Assembly: GCA_039602395.1 (NCBI GenBank)
Contig: JBCNJP010000019.1
Span: forward strand, 2,190,265-2,254,264
DNA length: 64,000 nucleotides
DNA from: Deinandra increscens subsp. villosa
Lineage: Eukaryota > Streptophyta > Magnoliopsida > Asterales > Asteraceae
Direction of reading: 5' to 3'
Shown here: positions 1 to 12,115 of the stretch, piece by piece
Layout: each line of letters opens with the position of its first letter
Position numbering within the stretch: the first letter of the stretch is position 1
Notes under the pieces: generated by a model
Told to the model about the DNA's origin: nothing
Database searches by the model: none
Seen by the model: only the letters and a program-made list of their open reading frames with translations
Translations under genes and position numbers: made by a program

Positions 1-1000
1 GACTACCTCTGTGATTTTTATTAACTCTCAAAATTTCCAATGGATGAAAACTCAATTACATAGACACCCTTATATACTAACTAAAAACACTAAAGACACT
101 TGGTGGGCAAGCAAACAAAACATACTGACTTGATAACTCTCAAACTCAAAAAATAGTAAAAAACTAATTATCTAAACATGAAGTCTGTTGCTCCATCGAC
201 TCTCAATTGTTTGCAACTAAATTCACGCAATCCGGGTTAAACAATTAACCTGATCCAACAGTGTGCAATTACGGTCCTATGCACGCTTTTCGCTAAGATC
301 GGTGCTTATTCTTAAAGCAAACATATTTCATATACATAATTACAATACATTGAAAGTGAGCCAACATTAGTTACATAGTACTTCTACGCATGAAAGCAGG
401 AATTAGTTTACATGGGCTATTTGCACCACAAATACATGTGACAAAAGAAAGTAATTAACCTGTAACCCAAAGATAGTAAGTTAAATTGTTGCCCTCCATC
501 AAAAAATGCACCCACTTTCACTGCTCTTCTCATAGAATTTGCATCCAAAAGATAGTAAGTTAGCTTCTTGGCTTTCATCAAAAAATACACCCACTTTCAC
601 TCCCCTTTTCATACAATTCACCCAGCCACATTACCACCTACACAATAAACTTGAAACTTAATATAGTCGATATCTTTCCGTTGGATCTGAGATAACAATA
701 TCTATACTACAATCCTAAACTGTATGTACATATAGTCTACATTGTGTGCAGGATAACCACATCATCATCATCATACCTATGATGATGATGATGATGCAGG
801 ACAGACACATACAGATCCTAATAGGCAAAGAAATATAGAAATTTTGTTTGAACAACAGTTACAGAATTGGAAGTTAGAATGATCAAAGCTGAGGATCATA
901 ATTAGCAATGATGTAAATCGGATCTACAACAAAGAGCTTATTCCAACAATAATAACATATGCATAACGAAGCAAATTAAATAGAACAGGTTAGAAATGAA
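1..1000. other. AT-rich non-coding stretch
   Basis: I see no convincing gene here. There is a direct repeat of about 70 bp (around 465-530 and 540-605, sharing 'AAGATAGTAAGTTA' and 'CACCCACTTTCACT'). There is also a trinucleotide hairpin at 760-793. The first 250 bases resemble the edge of a retroelement, but I cannot assign them. Confidence 0.4.
760..793. repeat. (CAT)n / (ATG)n perfect hairpin
   Basis: Five CAT units plus A, a CC spacer, then T plus ATG units form a perfect inverted repeat with 16-nt arms and a 2-nt loop. It could extrude as a cruciform or fold in RNA. It probably arose from microsatellite expansion across a short palindrome. Confidence 0.75.
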
Positions 1001-1009
1001 ACCAATTTT

Positions 1010-3900
1010 TTGCGACCCACGCGTTGCGGCGGATGTTGTTCGATTCTATGTACTGAAATCTCGGATATGTTGTCGTGGGTGGTGAAGCGTTGAAGCGAGT
1101 AACCAAATTTATCAAATATCATCATCATCATTAAGCCCCGCAATTTCATCAAGGTGGCATGCTTGATTTCACATGTGCATATCCAAACTTGATCTAAGGA
1201 AGCAAAAACATAAAGTTAATGATAAACCTTGCTACCCAAGCATATTATCATAGCCACCAACTATCTCACTTATTGTCAATACAAATTTACAAAACTGAAA
1301 AAAAAACCACCTACATAAGATGCAAATCCTATATCTGTGTGCGACGACATCAAAAGACATTGACGAAATAGTAGTTACGGCATCTATTCTGTAGTCACCC
1401 TTGACACCAGAAAAGGAGCTTTGAGTTTTACCTTTCGAGTAGGCTTTGAACTTGATGGAGTCAACCTCCTTGTCTAACAACTATCTTTCCTACGAAATTT
1501 TCAAGCATGTAAACCCATCCTTTCCCTTGTGAACCACCCCAGGACCTGTGATCTATTTATCCTTCAAACTCAGTTGTAGCTCCCTGCATATTGTTGTTGA
1601 ATTTCCGAGATTATGTGTCTCCCATTAAAATTCGTATTTCACTTTTAGTCAATTCTATTAATTTATTCATCCTTCAAACTCGGGTGTCAAATATTTTGAA
1701 TAATAGGTATAGAAAGTCACTATGCTGGTTGACCTTCCATGATCCCAAGTGTTGCAGTTTTTAGGTTTTTAGTTTATGTAATCATATATGAAATTTATTA
1801 GGTTCAAGCATTAAAATTGTCCTTTTTTAGAAAAATGGTTAACGGGAAGCTAATAATTCATAGCCTAAGATAATAATGAAAGGCTAAAAAACAAATGAAA
1901 AGTAAAAAAGATGTATGATGATGAATGCATATATGATATAACACATTTATACATACCTCAAACTCTACTGCCACTTTTGCTCTCATAACAAATTGGAATA
2001 AATTCAATCTTCTCTATGTTTTCTGGTCATCCATCTTCAATCTTGTGAAGTAACCCACGACAATAAAGCTGTAACATTTCCAAGAGTCGTAATTGAACCA
2101 CAATAGCTGGTTAGCGTCTTATAAGGTTGTTTGCGTTGCACCACTAAAAAGAAATAAATCATCAATATGAAAACTAAGATAGTTTAGAAGCATAGTGCCG
2201 CTGCACTAATACATGACAAACACAACAGTCAACAAAACCACCAAGTGCTTCGACTAATTAGATTTCAACTACAACTAATTGTTACGGTAAAGGTGAGCCG
2301 AGAAGCCACTAAACTACTAACTGGAAAAAACGAAGACCTGGACAAATTAATTCCAATAAATACGTAAATACACGGGTCTCCCTCTTATCTCATTTCCAAA
2401 CAAAAGGTTGAACATCTATCTACCTTGTAAAAGAAATAATAATCCTTTTGCAGCATGAAGCAAAACCATCCATGATTACACTAACTTTCGAGACTAAGAC
2501 CGACCACCAAAATCTATTTGTATCTTAGCAACATTAATAGATAAATGGATTGATGTCTTAAAAATTAAAACCAAGAAATCAATTTACCACTTGAAGCTAA
2601 CAACTGAAAAAGAGACATCGACTTACATGTGGAAGCCAAAGTATGAGATATAGATAAATATGAATCAAAATGTCATGAGTATATACAATTGAACTGAGAA
2701 ATCAAAATCATAGAAAAAGATCTTATCAATTGAAACTATATTGGGTTAAACAACTGAATCTAAGTAATCGAATTATCTGTGTAAGCTTGAATCCCCAAAA
2801 CATGTAGTTAGCATATATGATTGAGTCAGAAAAGGCAAAACAATACTTGACAAAGTTGAAACTATTTTTTGTAAATTAAGCTCTATGGCTTCATTTTTTA
2901 CATAAAAAATTAAAAGAAAAACATAGAAAGAAGTTCAATTAAAAAAACCAACATAATTAACAAAATTTATATTCACATGTGCCTTGTACAACCCTACTAT
3001 CAAACTGCACAAATACCAAATCATAGCTGCAGATATTAATATCACTAACAACTACACAAACAATACATAAGGCGGTCTAAAACACTCACCTCTAAACCCA
3101 AAGACTACTGCTGCAGCAGTCCAAACATAGCAGCTCGACCTGAAAGATGACAAAATAAAATATTAGTTATAAATACAAAGAACAAACTCATAAACAACAA
3201 ATGAACATAATGCCCAAAAAATCAAGAAACATGAATAAACAATATTAAGACAGAATGTATCACTTTGGATGCTAAAGAGAACCACAACGGATAAATTCAA
3301 CCACACCCAATGTATAGAACCTAAATAATTACATGTTTTTGCTTAAAAACATTAACCAAAGGTGTAAATGGATTTCATAATAGACGCAAGTCCATGTGCA
3401 GATTTCATACCTATTCATTTTCTTGACCTGTGTAAAACAAAGATTAAATGAAACATTTACACCTATTATTTGAACATGTAGACTTTAACTAAGCAAATGA
3501 GGGATTTTACCTTGAGGCATTTATAGTTAGAAGGTCTTGATCCAGGATTTTCTTTGAAGCTCTAATCTAGGGTAAGGCGGCATGGTTTGAACGGTTAACA
3601 ACTGCAGAGTAACACAAAAATAAACCCCAATTGCACATTAAACGAACATATAAAATAAAATCCAAAAGAGCGTCCATTTTCATACCATGGTGGGAACAGT
3701 GAGAACAACCGGAACGACAGAGGGAGATGCTGAACGATTAATCGGTCTCCAAACTTGCTTACACTCATGGAGAGTTCTCTATGTTCATGAGAAAACCACA
3801 AAATTTTAGATAATTTGGGGGTGAAAACCAACACACGCAACAAATTGTTTCTAGGGTTTTTACAGATTCGATGGAGCAATGCATTGAATGCTTATCAGGT
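1010..3900 (-). mobile_element. probable minus-strand Helitron with captured exons
   Basis: At 1018-1036 the plus strand reads 'CACGCGTTGCGGCGG'. This is the reverse complement of the CCGC-CAACGCG hairpin that closes other Helitron 3' ends in this window (compare 44760-44780 and 17156-17171). The element would therefore run right to left. Between this end and about 3.9 kb the minus strand holds short exon-like islands with splice signals, as in gene-capturing Helitrons. No CTRR terminus and no 5' TC end could be fixed, so both borders are approximate. Confidence 0.35.
1232..3879 (-). pseudogene. decayed multi-exon gene fragments, function unknown
   Basis: On the minus strand several islands look like former exons. 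One lies near 3780-3690, after an 'AAAACCCTAG' leader-like sequence, and starts MSVSKFGDRLIV. One lies near 3560-3510 (SKKILDQDLLTINAS), followed by a GT donor. A mini-exon at about 3138-3089 lies between a CAG acceptor and a GTGAGT donor. Another near 2145-1960 contains LRLLEMLQLYCRGLLHK and KIEFIPICYESKSGS with stops between them. The last is at 1480-1232 (DKEVDSIKFKAYSKGKTQ). I do not recognise the family and cannot join a single frame. Gene fragments carried by a Helitron are the simplest reading. Confidence 0.3.
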
Positions 3901-4730
3901 TTAGATGAGTGATATGACTATCAGATTCAACGCATGCATGAACGACGGGAAACGATGAGAAACATACCTTCAATTGGTATGAAATTTTTCTTCAATTTTT
4001 CTTCAATTATGAGATGAATATTTCGAGAGAGAGAAGATAAGATCGAACTATGGATGGAAATCGGAGCAGATATGGGGGAGATATGGGATGTAAACCTGCT
4101 TGTAGATGCACAGTGAAGAAGGACAGTACTAAATCAACGCTGAGATTGCACAGTGAAGAAGATTTAACACGCAAAGAAACCAAAGCCTTTGAAAAGGGTA
4201 AACTCTCACACCCTTGTCAACCACCTGCCGGATCGGGTCTCTATCAAACCCACGGTTTGTTCGCAACCCACGGGTCCAAACCCACAACCAGCATCAAGGA
4301 CTTGTAACCAAAGCTTCACAAATATAATATCATATTATATTAGATCTTGGTGCATAAAACACTTGTAACTTATGCATTAAGAATATAATAGTGAAATCTA
4401 TTTGATTTTCTAGTTGTATTTTGTTTAGGGTTTATAATATATGTGAAATCGAAATTTATGTATTTGGGAGAAAACGAAAGGAAGCATTTTTTTCTACTTT
4501 AGATGCAAATGTGACTTTATTTTTTATTATTATTTTTATATAAAGTATTTTAAATAAATTATTACACTATATGTGTTTATTGTTACCATAAACTTAGATG
4601 TTATAATATATTTATTGTGCATATATACATACTATCATTCTTAAGTAGTTTTTTTCTTCATTTTCATTTTTTATTATAATACTCATCCTAAACATTAACA
4701 TTATACACTTTGATCTTTTATAAAATTATA
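3901..4730. other. AT-rich intergenic DNA
   Basis: There is a short open frame at 4050-4307 containing two copies of 'GCACAGTGAAGAA'. It has no recognisable domain and I do not call it a gene. From 4320 to 4730 the DNA is strongly AT-rich with no coding signal. Confidence 0.5.
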
Positions 4731-4800
4731 TTCAAAAACTTTCATGTGTTTTAAAAAGCTTTAACAAAATTACATCATTGCACCCAATCTATTTTCTTTT

Positions 4801-5260
4801 ATGCATCAACCTTGCGATCCACAAAAAGCCAATGACCTTTATGTTGTCCTTAATCCTTCCCGTATCCGGCCTTCCACCGTTAAAAAGTGCATCATTTCTG
4901 CTACACTAAATAACAATCCGAATAATAGCATGCACATTTCTACCTCTTACCTTACAGACACAACCCAACATAGAGGGTCGGGTCCCAAAATATCCCGAAT
5001 TGAGTGGGCAAGAACAGGAGGTATCTTGCACCATGTAGTAATCGCATCTTAAATTACAGATGTTACCCGACATCCTGGGAACGCATGATCAACCGATTCA
5101 TTAGATTCACCACAAAGCTTACAAAGACAATTGCTAATCGTCATATTCCTCCGAATTAGGGTGTCACTTAACGGTGGGGATTCTGGCCATTTCAACCCTC
5201 CAAATACGTTACTATAATGTATTCTATCAAATACGTAAATGTTAATACATAACATATCAT
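4801..5260 (-). pseudogene. LINE reverse-transcriptase zinc-binding remnant (copy A)
   Basis: The minus-strand frame at 5255-5049 contains IRRNMTISNCLCKLCGESNE followed by SVDHAFPGC. This is the cysteine/histidine zinc-binding (zf-RVT) domain found at the C-terminus of plant L1-type LINE ORF2 proteins. After an in-frame stop the same frame continues with AITTWCKIPPVL and a LLFGLLFS-like stretch, with further stops. It is an old, broken fragment. The counterpart in copy B (40912-41371) is decayed in the same way, so it predates the duplication. Confidence 0.75.
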
Positions 5261-5643
5261 AATGGTTTTGCTCATGAGGTTCAAATCAAGCGTGACAACA
5301 TGCAGCGATAACATATATATAGTTGTGAGTAGATCCTTATTAGGACTCACAGAGATTTGGTAGCTTTTGGTATCCAAAGTTTGACGCCCTCTCAATTTTT
5401 AGTGATTATATACACGGTTGTTTTTCGCGTTTATATCTATAATAATTTTATTTTGTGTTTTATCGATACCTCTATTTCTTAAATTTAAAGTTCTATGATT
5501 AGTGATACTCTAAATATAGACGTGTATTTATAAGTGTGTAAAAAAACAAAAAAAAAATAATACAATATGTGTTTATGAGTAAAATGGAGGATAAAATGTG
5601 GTAAGTTAAAGAAAAATTTTAAGAAATTTAATATTTAATTAAA
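5261..5643. other. AT-rich non-coding, shared by both copies
   Basis: No gene was seen. It matches 41372-41760. The last 9 bases are the left target duplication of the MULE that follows. Confidence 0.6.
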
Positions 5644-6754
5644 GAGTAAATTACTGTTTACGTCCCTGTGGTTTGGACCAAATAACCGTTTAGGTCCTTT
5701 TTTTTCAATTTCAACAAATTAATCCCCGTGATTTCAATTTGTAACCAATTGGGTCCTTTTTGCTAATTCCATCCAGATTTTCTGTTAAAATTTAAGGAAA
5801 TGACCAAATTACCCTTATTAATAAAAAAAACAAAAACTTAAACCCATCACCGTCAAATCTGTTCGTTCTCCGGCCAGCACATCCCTTCGTTCTCCGGCCA
5901 CACATCCCTTCGTTCTCCGGCCAGCACCAAAACTGCCCCTGTGGTTTCCGGTGAACCCAGCAACCAGCGACCACCCTTCACCCCGATTATTAGGAGTGAA
6001 AAAAACTGGAAAAGGAAAGAAAATAGAAGTTTCGGACTTACAGTGGTCGGAGAAGAAAGGGGCGCCGCCGCCACCGCCACCGCCGCTGATGCGGCGGAAC
6101 CCTAGCCGCCGCCGCTACCAGAATAAAGCCAGCAGCGTTGCTGCTGTTCGCGTCAGAGAGAGAGAGATATACGGGTAGGGAAACAGGAAACAGAGAGTGT
6201 AACGAGAGGTCGTCGGCTTAATCGAACAGGGGGAGGTGGTCGACGGCGAACTAGACGTGGCCGCGACGGAGGGAGGTGGTCAGAAACGCCGATGGTGGAG
6301 ATGAAGCAGGGGAGGCGTTTCTTGGTGGCGGGGGTGGTGGGGGTTGAATCGCCGGGAACGAAGGGTCGGGATCCAACATCGAGGGCACGCCGGGAACGAA
6401 TGGAGGAGGGATGACGGAGGTCGGAGAACGAACAGATTTGTCGCATCAGATGGCGGTGGTGGTCAAGGAGGCGGAAAACGGCGGAGGAGGTGGTTTTGAT
6501 TTGGTGCGGCGGTGACGGAGAGGTGGTGGTAATGGAGGCGGCAAACGACAGAAATGATTGTCTTTGGTTTTTTTTATTAATAAGGGTAATTTGGTCATTT
6601 CCTTAAATTTTAACAGAAAATTTGGATGGAGTTAGCAAAAAGGACCCAATTGGTTACAAATTGAAACCACGGGGATCAATTTGTTGAAATTGAAAAAAAA
6701 GGACCTAAATGGTTATTTGGTCCAAACCACAGGGACGTAAACAGTAATTTACTC
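5644..6754. mobile_element. Pack-MULE-like element with 9-bp TSD
   Basis: The terminal inverted repeats are about 190 bp. They start GAGTAAATTACTGTTTACG and the right end mirrors this. The flanking 9-bp duplication TTAATTAAA occurs at 5635-5643 and 6755-6763. Copy B holds the undisturbed site with one TTAATTAAA (around 41755-41770), so the borders are certain. The interior (5870-6540) is much richer in GC than its surroundings and has 'GTTCTCCGGCC' repeated three times near 5868-5920. It also has GGCGGCGG/CCGCCGCC runs and short open frames, as expected for captured genic DNA. No transposase is present, so it is non-autonomous. The source gene was not recognised. Confidence 0.93.
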
Positions 6755-7087
6755 TTAATTAAATTATAGAGATACAAATATGGAATATTTAAATACTGAG
6801 ATGATCAATTTAAGTGAACTATTAATCTAAAATAACATAACATAATGACTCAATCAATTAAATATGTACCAAAATATTTGAGGAAAAATGGAAAATGCAT
6901 ATGAAAAACTTAACAATATACCTTTTATAGATAGGGTTGGGTCAACAAATTAAAAAGGATTTAATGGCCAAGGGTTATTAATATGTATATGTATAGACTA
7001 TAGAGTATATAAAATATCTATCTATCTCTGAATGATAAAGTATATTTTTTATTTAATTATAAATTTAGATCACTGACGTGTAATGAC

Positions 7088-8295
7088 CGTTGGAATTTTG
7101 GGAGAAAAATTAGTGGAAAATAGGTTTTTTTTTCACTAAGTGCGAAAATAAGTTTTTCACCAACTTTGGACTAAAATAAAATACAGATAACATAGGTTGT
7201 TGCCTCTGTACTTTATAGGTTTGTGTAGTACGTTGTGAGGGCTTTCCAACGCAACAAACCACGTCCAAATCCGAGCTCGTATGAATGAGATTGTTTTTGG
7301 CTTCAACCGGAAGTTGTTCCGGTTGAAGTCCAAGCGGACCTGTGTGGTCTGGATGGAGAAGTTCAAGCGGAATGTGAGTTGAACCGGAAAAACTGGTTCA
7401 AGCGGAACAGTGCGTGAGTTCAGCCGGATACGGTTCCGGTTGAAGTTCAAGCGGAAAAGGAGTTCCGCTTGGAGTTCAAGCGGAAGTTGAACCGGAAAAC
7501 AGCTGTTACGCGGAGATTCCTCCGGAATGACAGTTGTAAACGCGTTTTGAGCTAATTAAGGTAATCCTGTGTTAATTAGAAATCAATTTGCATTAAAGAC
7601 GTTTAATGCAAAGTTTGACTAGGAATTAACTTTTGAGTGCTCAACAAGAATTCTCACCACTATATATACAGCCTCATTAGTTGAGGCTAGACACACCGAA
7701 TTCCACACACATAATTCTTTCTCTCATTCTCATCTTCATATCTTCTTCCTATGTTCATCCTGTTCGTCAGGATCTTCAAGAACTCTAAAGTAACTTTCAA
7801 GCTTAGAGTTATCCCAGCCGTACAATACGGTTTAGGCGATTGTACCCTGGGAAACAAAACGGTTCTTCGGTAGACCAGGAATTTGTTTTAAGGGACCCGG
7901 GTTTTGACCCGAAGCCTTCGCCAATGTTCCTTGGAACCTTTCTCGTTTTTTTTAACTAATATCAAAAGATTTTATCAAATCATTTTTCTTTAACTTTCAA
8001 AACATTTTCCTTATTCTCTGTCTTTATAGTTTTTCATTCAAATCAAGATAATTTCATTTCATTTGTATTGTAATTTTAATTTATTTCATTTCCTTATAAT
8101 CTTTTATTTTCTTAGTACTGTATTTCATTTCCGTGTAACATTTTATTATTTCCTTGTAATTGTTGATAGGAGTAGATCAACTTTATTTAAAGTGTATTGT
8201 AATAGAATATGTTTATTTCTTTTATTGTAATCCTACTAAATAAAAGTATTTATTTTATATAAATTTTCGAACGGTTTTCCTATAATAAGTCAATC
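7088..8295 (+). mobile_element. solo-LTR-like insertion or unresolved unique block
   Basis: Copy B replaces this 1.2-kb segment with a LINE. It begins near 'CCGTTGGAATTTTGGGAG', which resembles LTR starts of the TGTTGGAATT type. It has a TATA-like 'CTATATATACAG' at about 7663, followed by a leader-like CT-rich tract (7700-7760) and T-rich DNA, an arrangement seen in long terminal repeats. Bases 7300-7500 carry many copies of 'TTCAAGCGGAA' and 'CCGGTTGAA' in both orientations. No clean TG...CA ends or 5-bp duplication were found, so the call is tentative. Confidence 0.4.
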
Positions 8296-10253
8296 GATTA
8301 TTTTCCTACTCCGAATATAAGTTTTAAAGACCAATATAAATAATAAGAAGAAAAAAAAAACGCTTGAGCCAACACAAAACCCTTATTTCTTTTAATAACT
8401 TGTCACATATAAAGTATTTAAATGTCATATATATTTGTAGAATACAATGAAGAATATTATACGTTTATATAAAGGATGTTAAAAGAGATGATAATGGATT
8501 TTTAACCAAACCCACAACCCCACGTCGGTAGTACGGAATATAGGCAATGAAACCCCTCCTCAATGTCGGCAACGGTGCGGTTTTCTATTTTATTTTATTA
8601 TTTTCAAGGATTAAATACATGCCGTCTAATTATCTTGGATTATTTTAACAACATAATTCCACTTTTCAACCTGAAAATCCAGCGTGAGGGTCCGCCAAAT
8701 AAATTTCATATTCACACTAACAGACAACTTTACAATATTAAAATTTTAACAAATATAAAAAGGTATTTTAATTAGACTTAAAGAAAAATATAAATATATC
8801 TGTTTATAAATAATATTTAATATTTATTGAAGTCGGTTAAAATCATTTTGAACAAAAACTAATAAACTTGTGGCTAGTATTCTAACCGTGATATATTATT
8901 ATTAACAGAGGTGTACAAAACGGTTTTTGTTTCACAAACCAATTTGGATTACGAATCGAACAGTTTGACAACTAAAATCAAAATGGGTCAATTCATAGTC
9001 AAACCGGTTTTTTTTAACAAAAATACCCTTTAAGTCATTGGGATCCTTTATTCTTTGTTGTACCAGCCCGGGATATTGTGTCATCGAATGTGGCTATCTT
9101 GTCAATCAGAGACGAAGCTTGGACCGAAATAGGGATAGGGTCAGACTAAAGGCAGATAGGGCCGGACTAAGTATATAATTTTTTTTTGGACCGAACGAGT
9201 ATAAATTTACACTACGGAGCGAAAAAAACGGACCGTGCCGGAGCCCGATCTGATCCCTTAAATGCTTCCCCCTTATTGTCAATCATTGAGACCATCAATC
9301 TACCTTCTACTTCGTCCTCGTATAAATTACAAATGTATTCCATTTCGCTTTTGAGTGAAGATATATATGTTGTATACACTTCACCATAACCCAGTAGCCC
9401 ACTATCGTTCAAGCAAATGGACATCTCTATTGTTGTAGGAGTGAGTCTTTATATTTGTTTTAATTACATTTAAACCGAGTTACAACGACATAACTCAAGA
9501 CATCATGCAAGGAACGCGAGCAACAAGCTGCGCCGCTAACCCTTTCTGAATAACAAACAAAAAAGATAGAACCAAAGCTACCATAAAAGGTTGAACGAAT
9601 AGTAGATAAAAAGATTCGTCCTATCACACCTCTCAACTTGTGTGAGTGTAATGTGGTTGGAGATTCCGTTAAATAAGTCTAATTAAATGCTTGATATTGA
9701 AGTGGTTGAAAATCAAACTTTCTTTTGTATCATTTACTTCTCAGCCGAATAAATGGTACGTATAAGAATTTAAGCTTATACTTTTCCTTCATTTGTCATT
9801 GATATTTGATCTCAAACGGGTCCACCTTTCTACAATTTGCAAAATCTTCATCAATTTGGTTTTTCAAAATTGTGTTTGCATCTTTTTAAAGAAAAAAAAT
9901 CACATACAACTTTCACCTCCAGTGAGCCTGTTCAGAGTACTCGTCATTATACATAAATCAAAATTTCAAGTTTTAATAGGGATAACTAGAAGAGTGGTGT
10001 TTTCACTTGCAGAAGCACCAACAACAATAGAAGTAATCGTTTACTTCATAAAGGCATTTGAGAGATTTTTTGAAAAGTCGAAGAGATTTAAAAGAGTGGA
10101 GAGGGTTTCTTATTATTGTGATTCTAACAAAAAAAAATATTTAAACCTTATATTCACGTATGGGGGCAAAATGATTAAAAAAACATGAAAATATGACTTG
10201 GTTCAACCCTTAGTGGTCAAATTAATGAATATCTAACAACTTTATTTTTTCAA
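8296..10253. other. non-coding block shared by both copies
   Basis: It matches 42944-44750 and 49234-49650 apart from copy-specific insertions. Short open frames such as the one near 9186-9389 are conserved only because the DNA is duplicated. No domain is visible. Confidence 0.6.
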
Positions 10254-10889
10254 GGAAAAATTGCATGAAATAATCCCAACTTTTCCCCGTTCGCAAATAA
10301 TAATCTCATCTTCCGAAATTGCAAGGATCACACAAACATGAACGAAATTCGAAACCGATTGTACCATTGAATTCACGAGTTCAAACCGAAGCTAGTGGAA
10401 CCAGACTTGCAGAAACCGTTAAGGATTAAAGATTTCACCATTGATGAGCTCAAGAACATGTTCACCACCCCCATTTCGCGATTATGAACAAAACTCAATG
10501 AAAATTGTTTTCGTAACCTACGGTAGATTCGTTTTGATAAACTATAACTACTGGAATCAATCACAAACACAAACAAACTCAAATTCGGGTCCAATTTTTG
10601 AGTCAAAATACATGAAGTTTGACTCCAAAAAGTCAAACAGAATGAATGTAAAGATGGGATTATTATTTGCAAAAAGGTGAAAACTTGGGATTAAAAAGAA
10701 AAAAAAATTAAAAAAAAAAGTTCCACATCAGCTTCCACGTCATCACTTTTTGACGCCGTTAATTTTTTTTAACGGAGGGTCTGTTAGGTGCAAAATATTG
10801 ACAAGTTGGGACTGCTCCTTGCAATTTCGGAAGGTGAGATTATTATTTGCGAACGGGGAAAAGTAGGGATTATTTCATGCAATTTTTCC
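10254..10889. mobile_element. short MULE-type element with 9-bp TSD
   Basis: The terminal inverted repeats are about 75 bp and begin GGAAAAATTGCATGAAATAA. They are flanked by TTTTTTCAA at 10245-10253 and 10890-10898. Copy B has the empty site with one TTTTTTCAA at about 49643. The inverted repeats, 9-bp duplication and 636-bp size without a transposase fit a non-autonomous MULE. The plus strand at about 10375-10490 reads RIKDFTIDELKNMFTTP, faintly like the start of a receptor-like cytoplasmic kinase domain. This may be captured exon sequence, but that is weak. Confidence 0.92.
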
Positions 10890-11408
10890 TTTTTTCAAAT
10901 GATCAAAACGGGTTTGAAACCGGCATTTGATCAATTTTAGGAACCGGTTGTGTTTCGGACTGGTTTAGTTTCAAAAAAAGGAGAACCGGTGAAGAACTAA
11001 CAACCCTCTAAAATATTCTTTAATAGACGGTTACAATCTTTTGTTATAAAAACTCACTAAAATATTATGGTAGTTTCAAACATCATTTAAAAACAAATAA
11101 ATCCTTAATAACTTTTATGCATAACAATCACCAATGATCTCTAGCTCAATTGTTTAAGGTGACATACCTAAAAACATTAAAAGTGGTGGGTCTTGGGTTT
11201 AAGTATCATATTTGACAAAAAAATAAACCGGGGTCTAAGTTGGGTCTAGGGGATAAATTCTCAGTTATGGTAAGTTTCCTTCTAATAGAAAATAAAGATT
11301 ATCGAGTAGATAGATAATACCTCCGTAAATGATCCAAATTTACCGTTAAAAAAATGCATAACAATCATCCTCTCATTTTTTCTTTATTTGATATTAATTT
11401 ACGTGATA

Positions 11409-11741
11409 ATTGCAACTTCCATTATGGTGTAGTGGTAAAGGTTTGAGTTGTCTACTTGAGACTCAAGTTCGAATCCCACTTTTATCACTTTGGAGGGGGC
11501 ATGGTGGCTCAATGAAGGAAGACTGGGATCTTTGTGATCTCCAGTTCGATCCGGAGAGCGTCCGGGTTTTACCACCAGTGGGCCTTCGGGTGGGTGGGTT
11601 TTCCCTAAAACTAGAGATAACTTGGTGCGCTTAAGGGATTCGTGCGGCTGGGTTAGACCAGCTGGCGGTGTCCTTTTACCATTGGATCACCCCGTACGGA
11701 GTAGCTAGACAATTCAATATTTATTAACCGTTAAAAAAAAA
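11409..11741 (+). mobile_element. tRNA-derived SINE, possibly dimeric
   Basis: It has a pol III-type head with an A-box-like 'TGGTGTAGTGGTAAAG' at about 11425 and a B-box 'CAAGTTCGAATCC' at about 11464. A second tRNA-like unit follows at about 11495-11555, with 'GGTGGCTCAA' and 'AGTTCGATCC'. The element ends in 'AACCGTT' and a poly(A) tract (11733-11741). It is flanked by the 10-bp duplication TTACGTGATA (11399-11408 and 11742-11751). Copy B lacks it and has a single TTACGTGATG. A relative lies in reverse at 53744-54085. Confidence 0.9.
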
Positions 11742-12029
11742 TTACGTGATAGTTTTCGTAATAATTTTCTCGTTTTGCGTATGAAACAAACAAGATAAAT
11801 GAGAAAACGACCAAGTTCAATCCGCATTTTAATGCTGGATTGCTGCATTATCGACCTGCTTCGATAGTGAAGAAAACCTACCTTTAATAAATACATATAG
11901 AAAAATAAAACAAAATCAGTTTTCATAAATAATAGTTTTTAACCTTTTGTTCCCACAGTGAACTTAATGAAAGCCGACCCACATTTCACGCGGCTCCAGC
12001 AAGTTGGTTCACAAACCATAACATCCTTC

Positions 12030-12037
12030 TATAAATA
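12030..12037 (+). promoter_or_regulatory. TATA box of PMEI gene A
   Basis: TATAAATA lies 79 bases before the start codon, inside a block conserved with copy B (50603-50610). It would give a leader of about 50 nt. Confidence 0.7.
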
Positions 12038-12115
12038 CGTACCCACTCCGAATTTATACTTACCCACTACATCATCAACTAACTAACTCCATTACTCCCT
12101 CCATCAACAACCAAA

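Noticed and set aside
4050..4307. 85-residue frame with repeated GCACAGTGAAGAA
   Set aside because: No recognisable domain or splice context.
6061..6560. GC-rich frames in the MULE interior as genes
   Set aside because: Overlapping frames on both strands without domains; captured, probably non-functional DNA.
9186..9424. Short frames kept in both copies (also 44082-44320)
   Set aside because: Conservation comes from duplication; no domain, and opposing frames overlap.
11420..11555. tRNA-like boxes suggesting tRNA genes
   Set aside because: No cloverleaf can be closed. The boxes are the heads of SINEs with poly(A) tails and target duplications.
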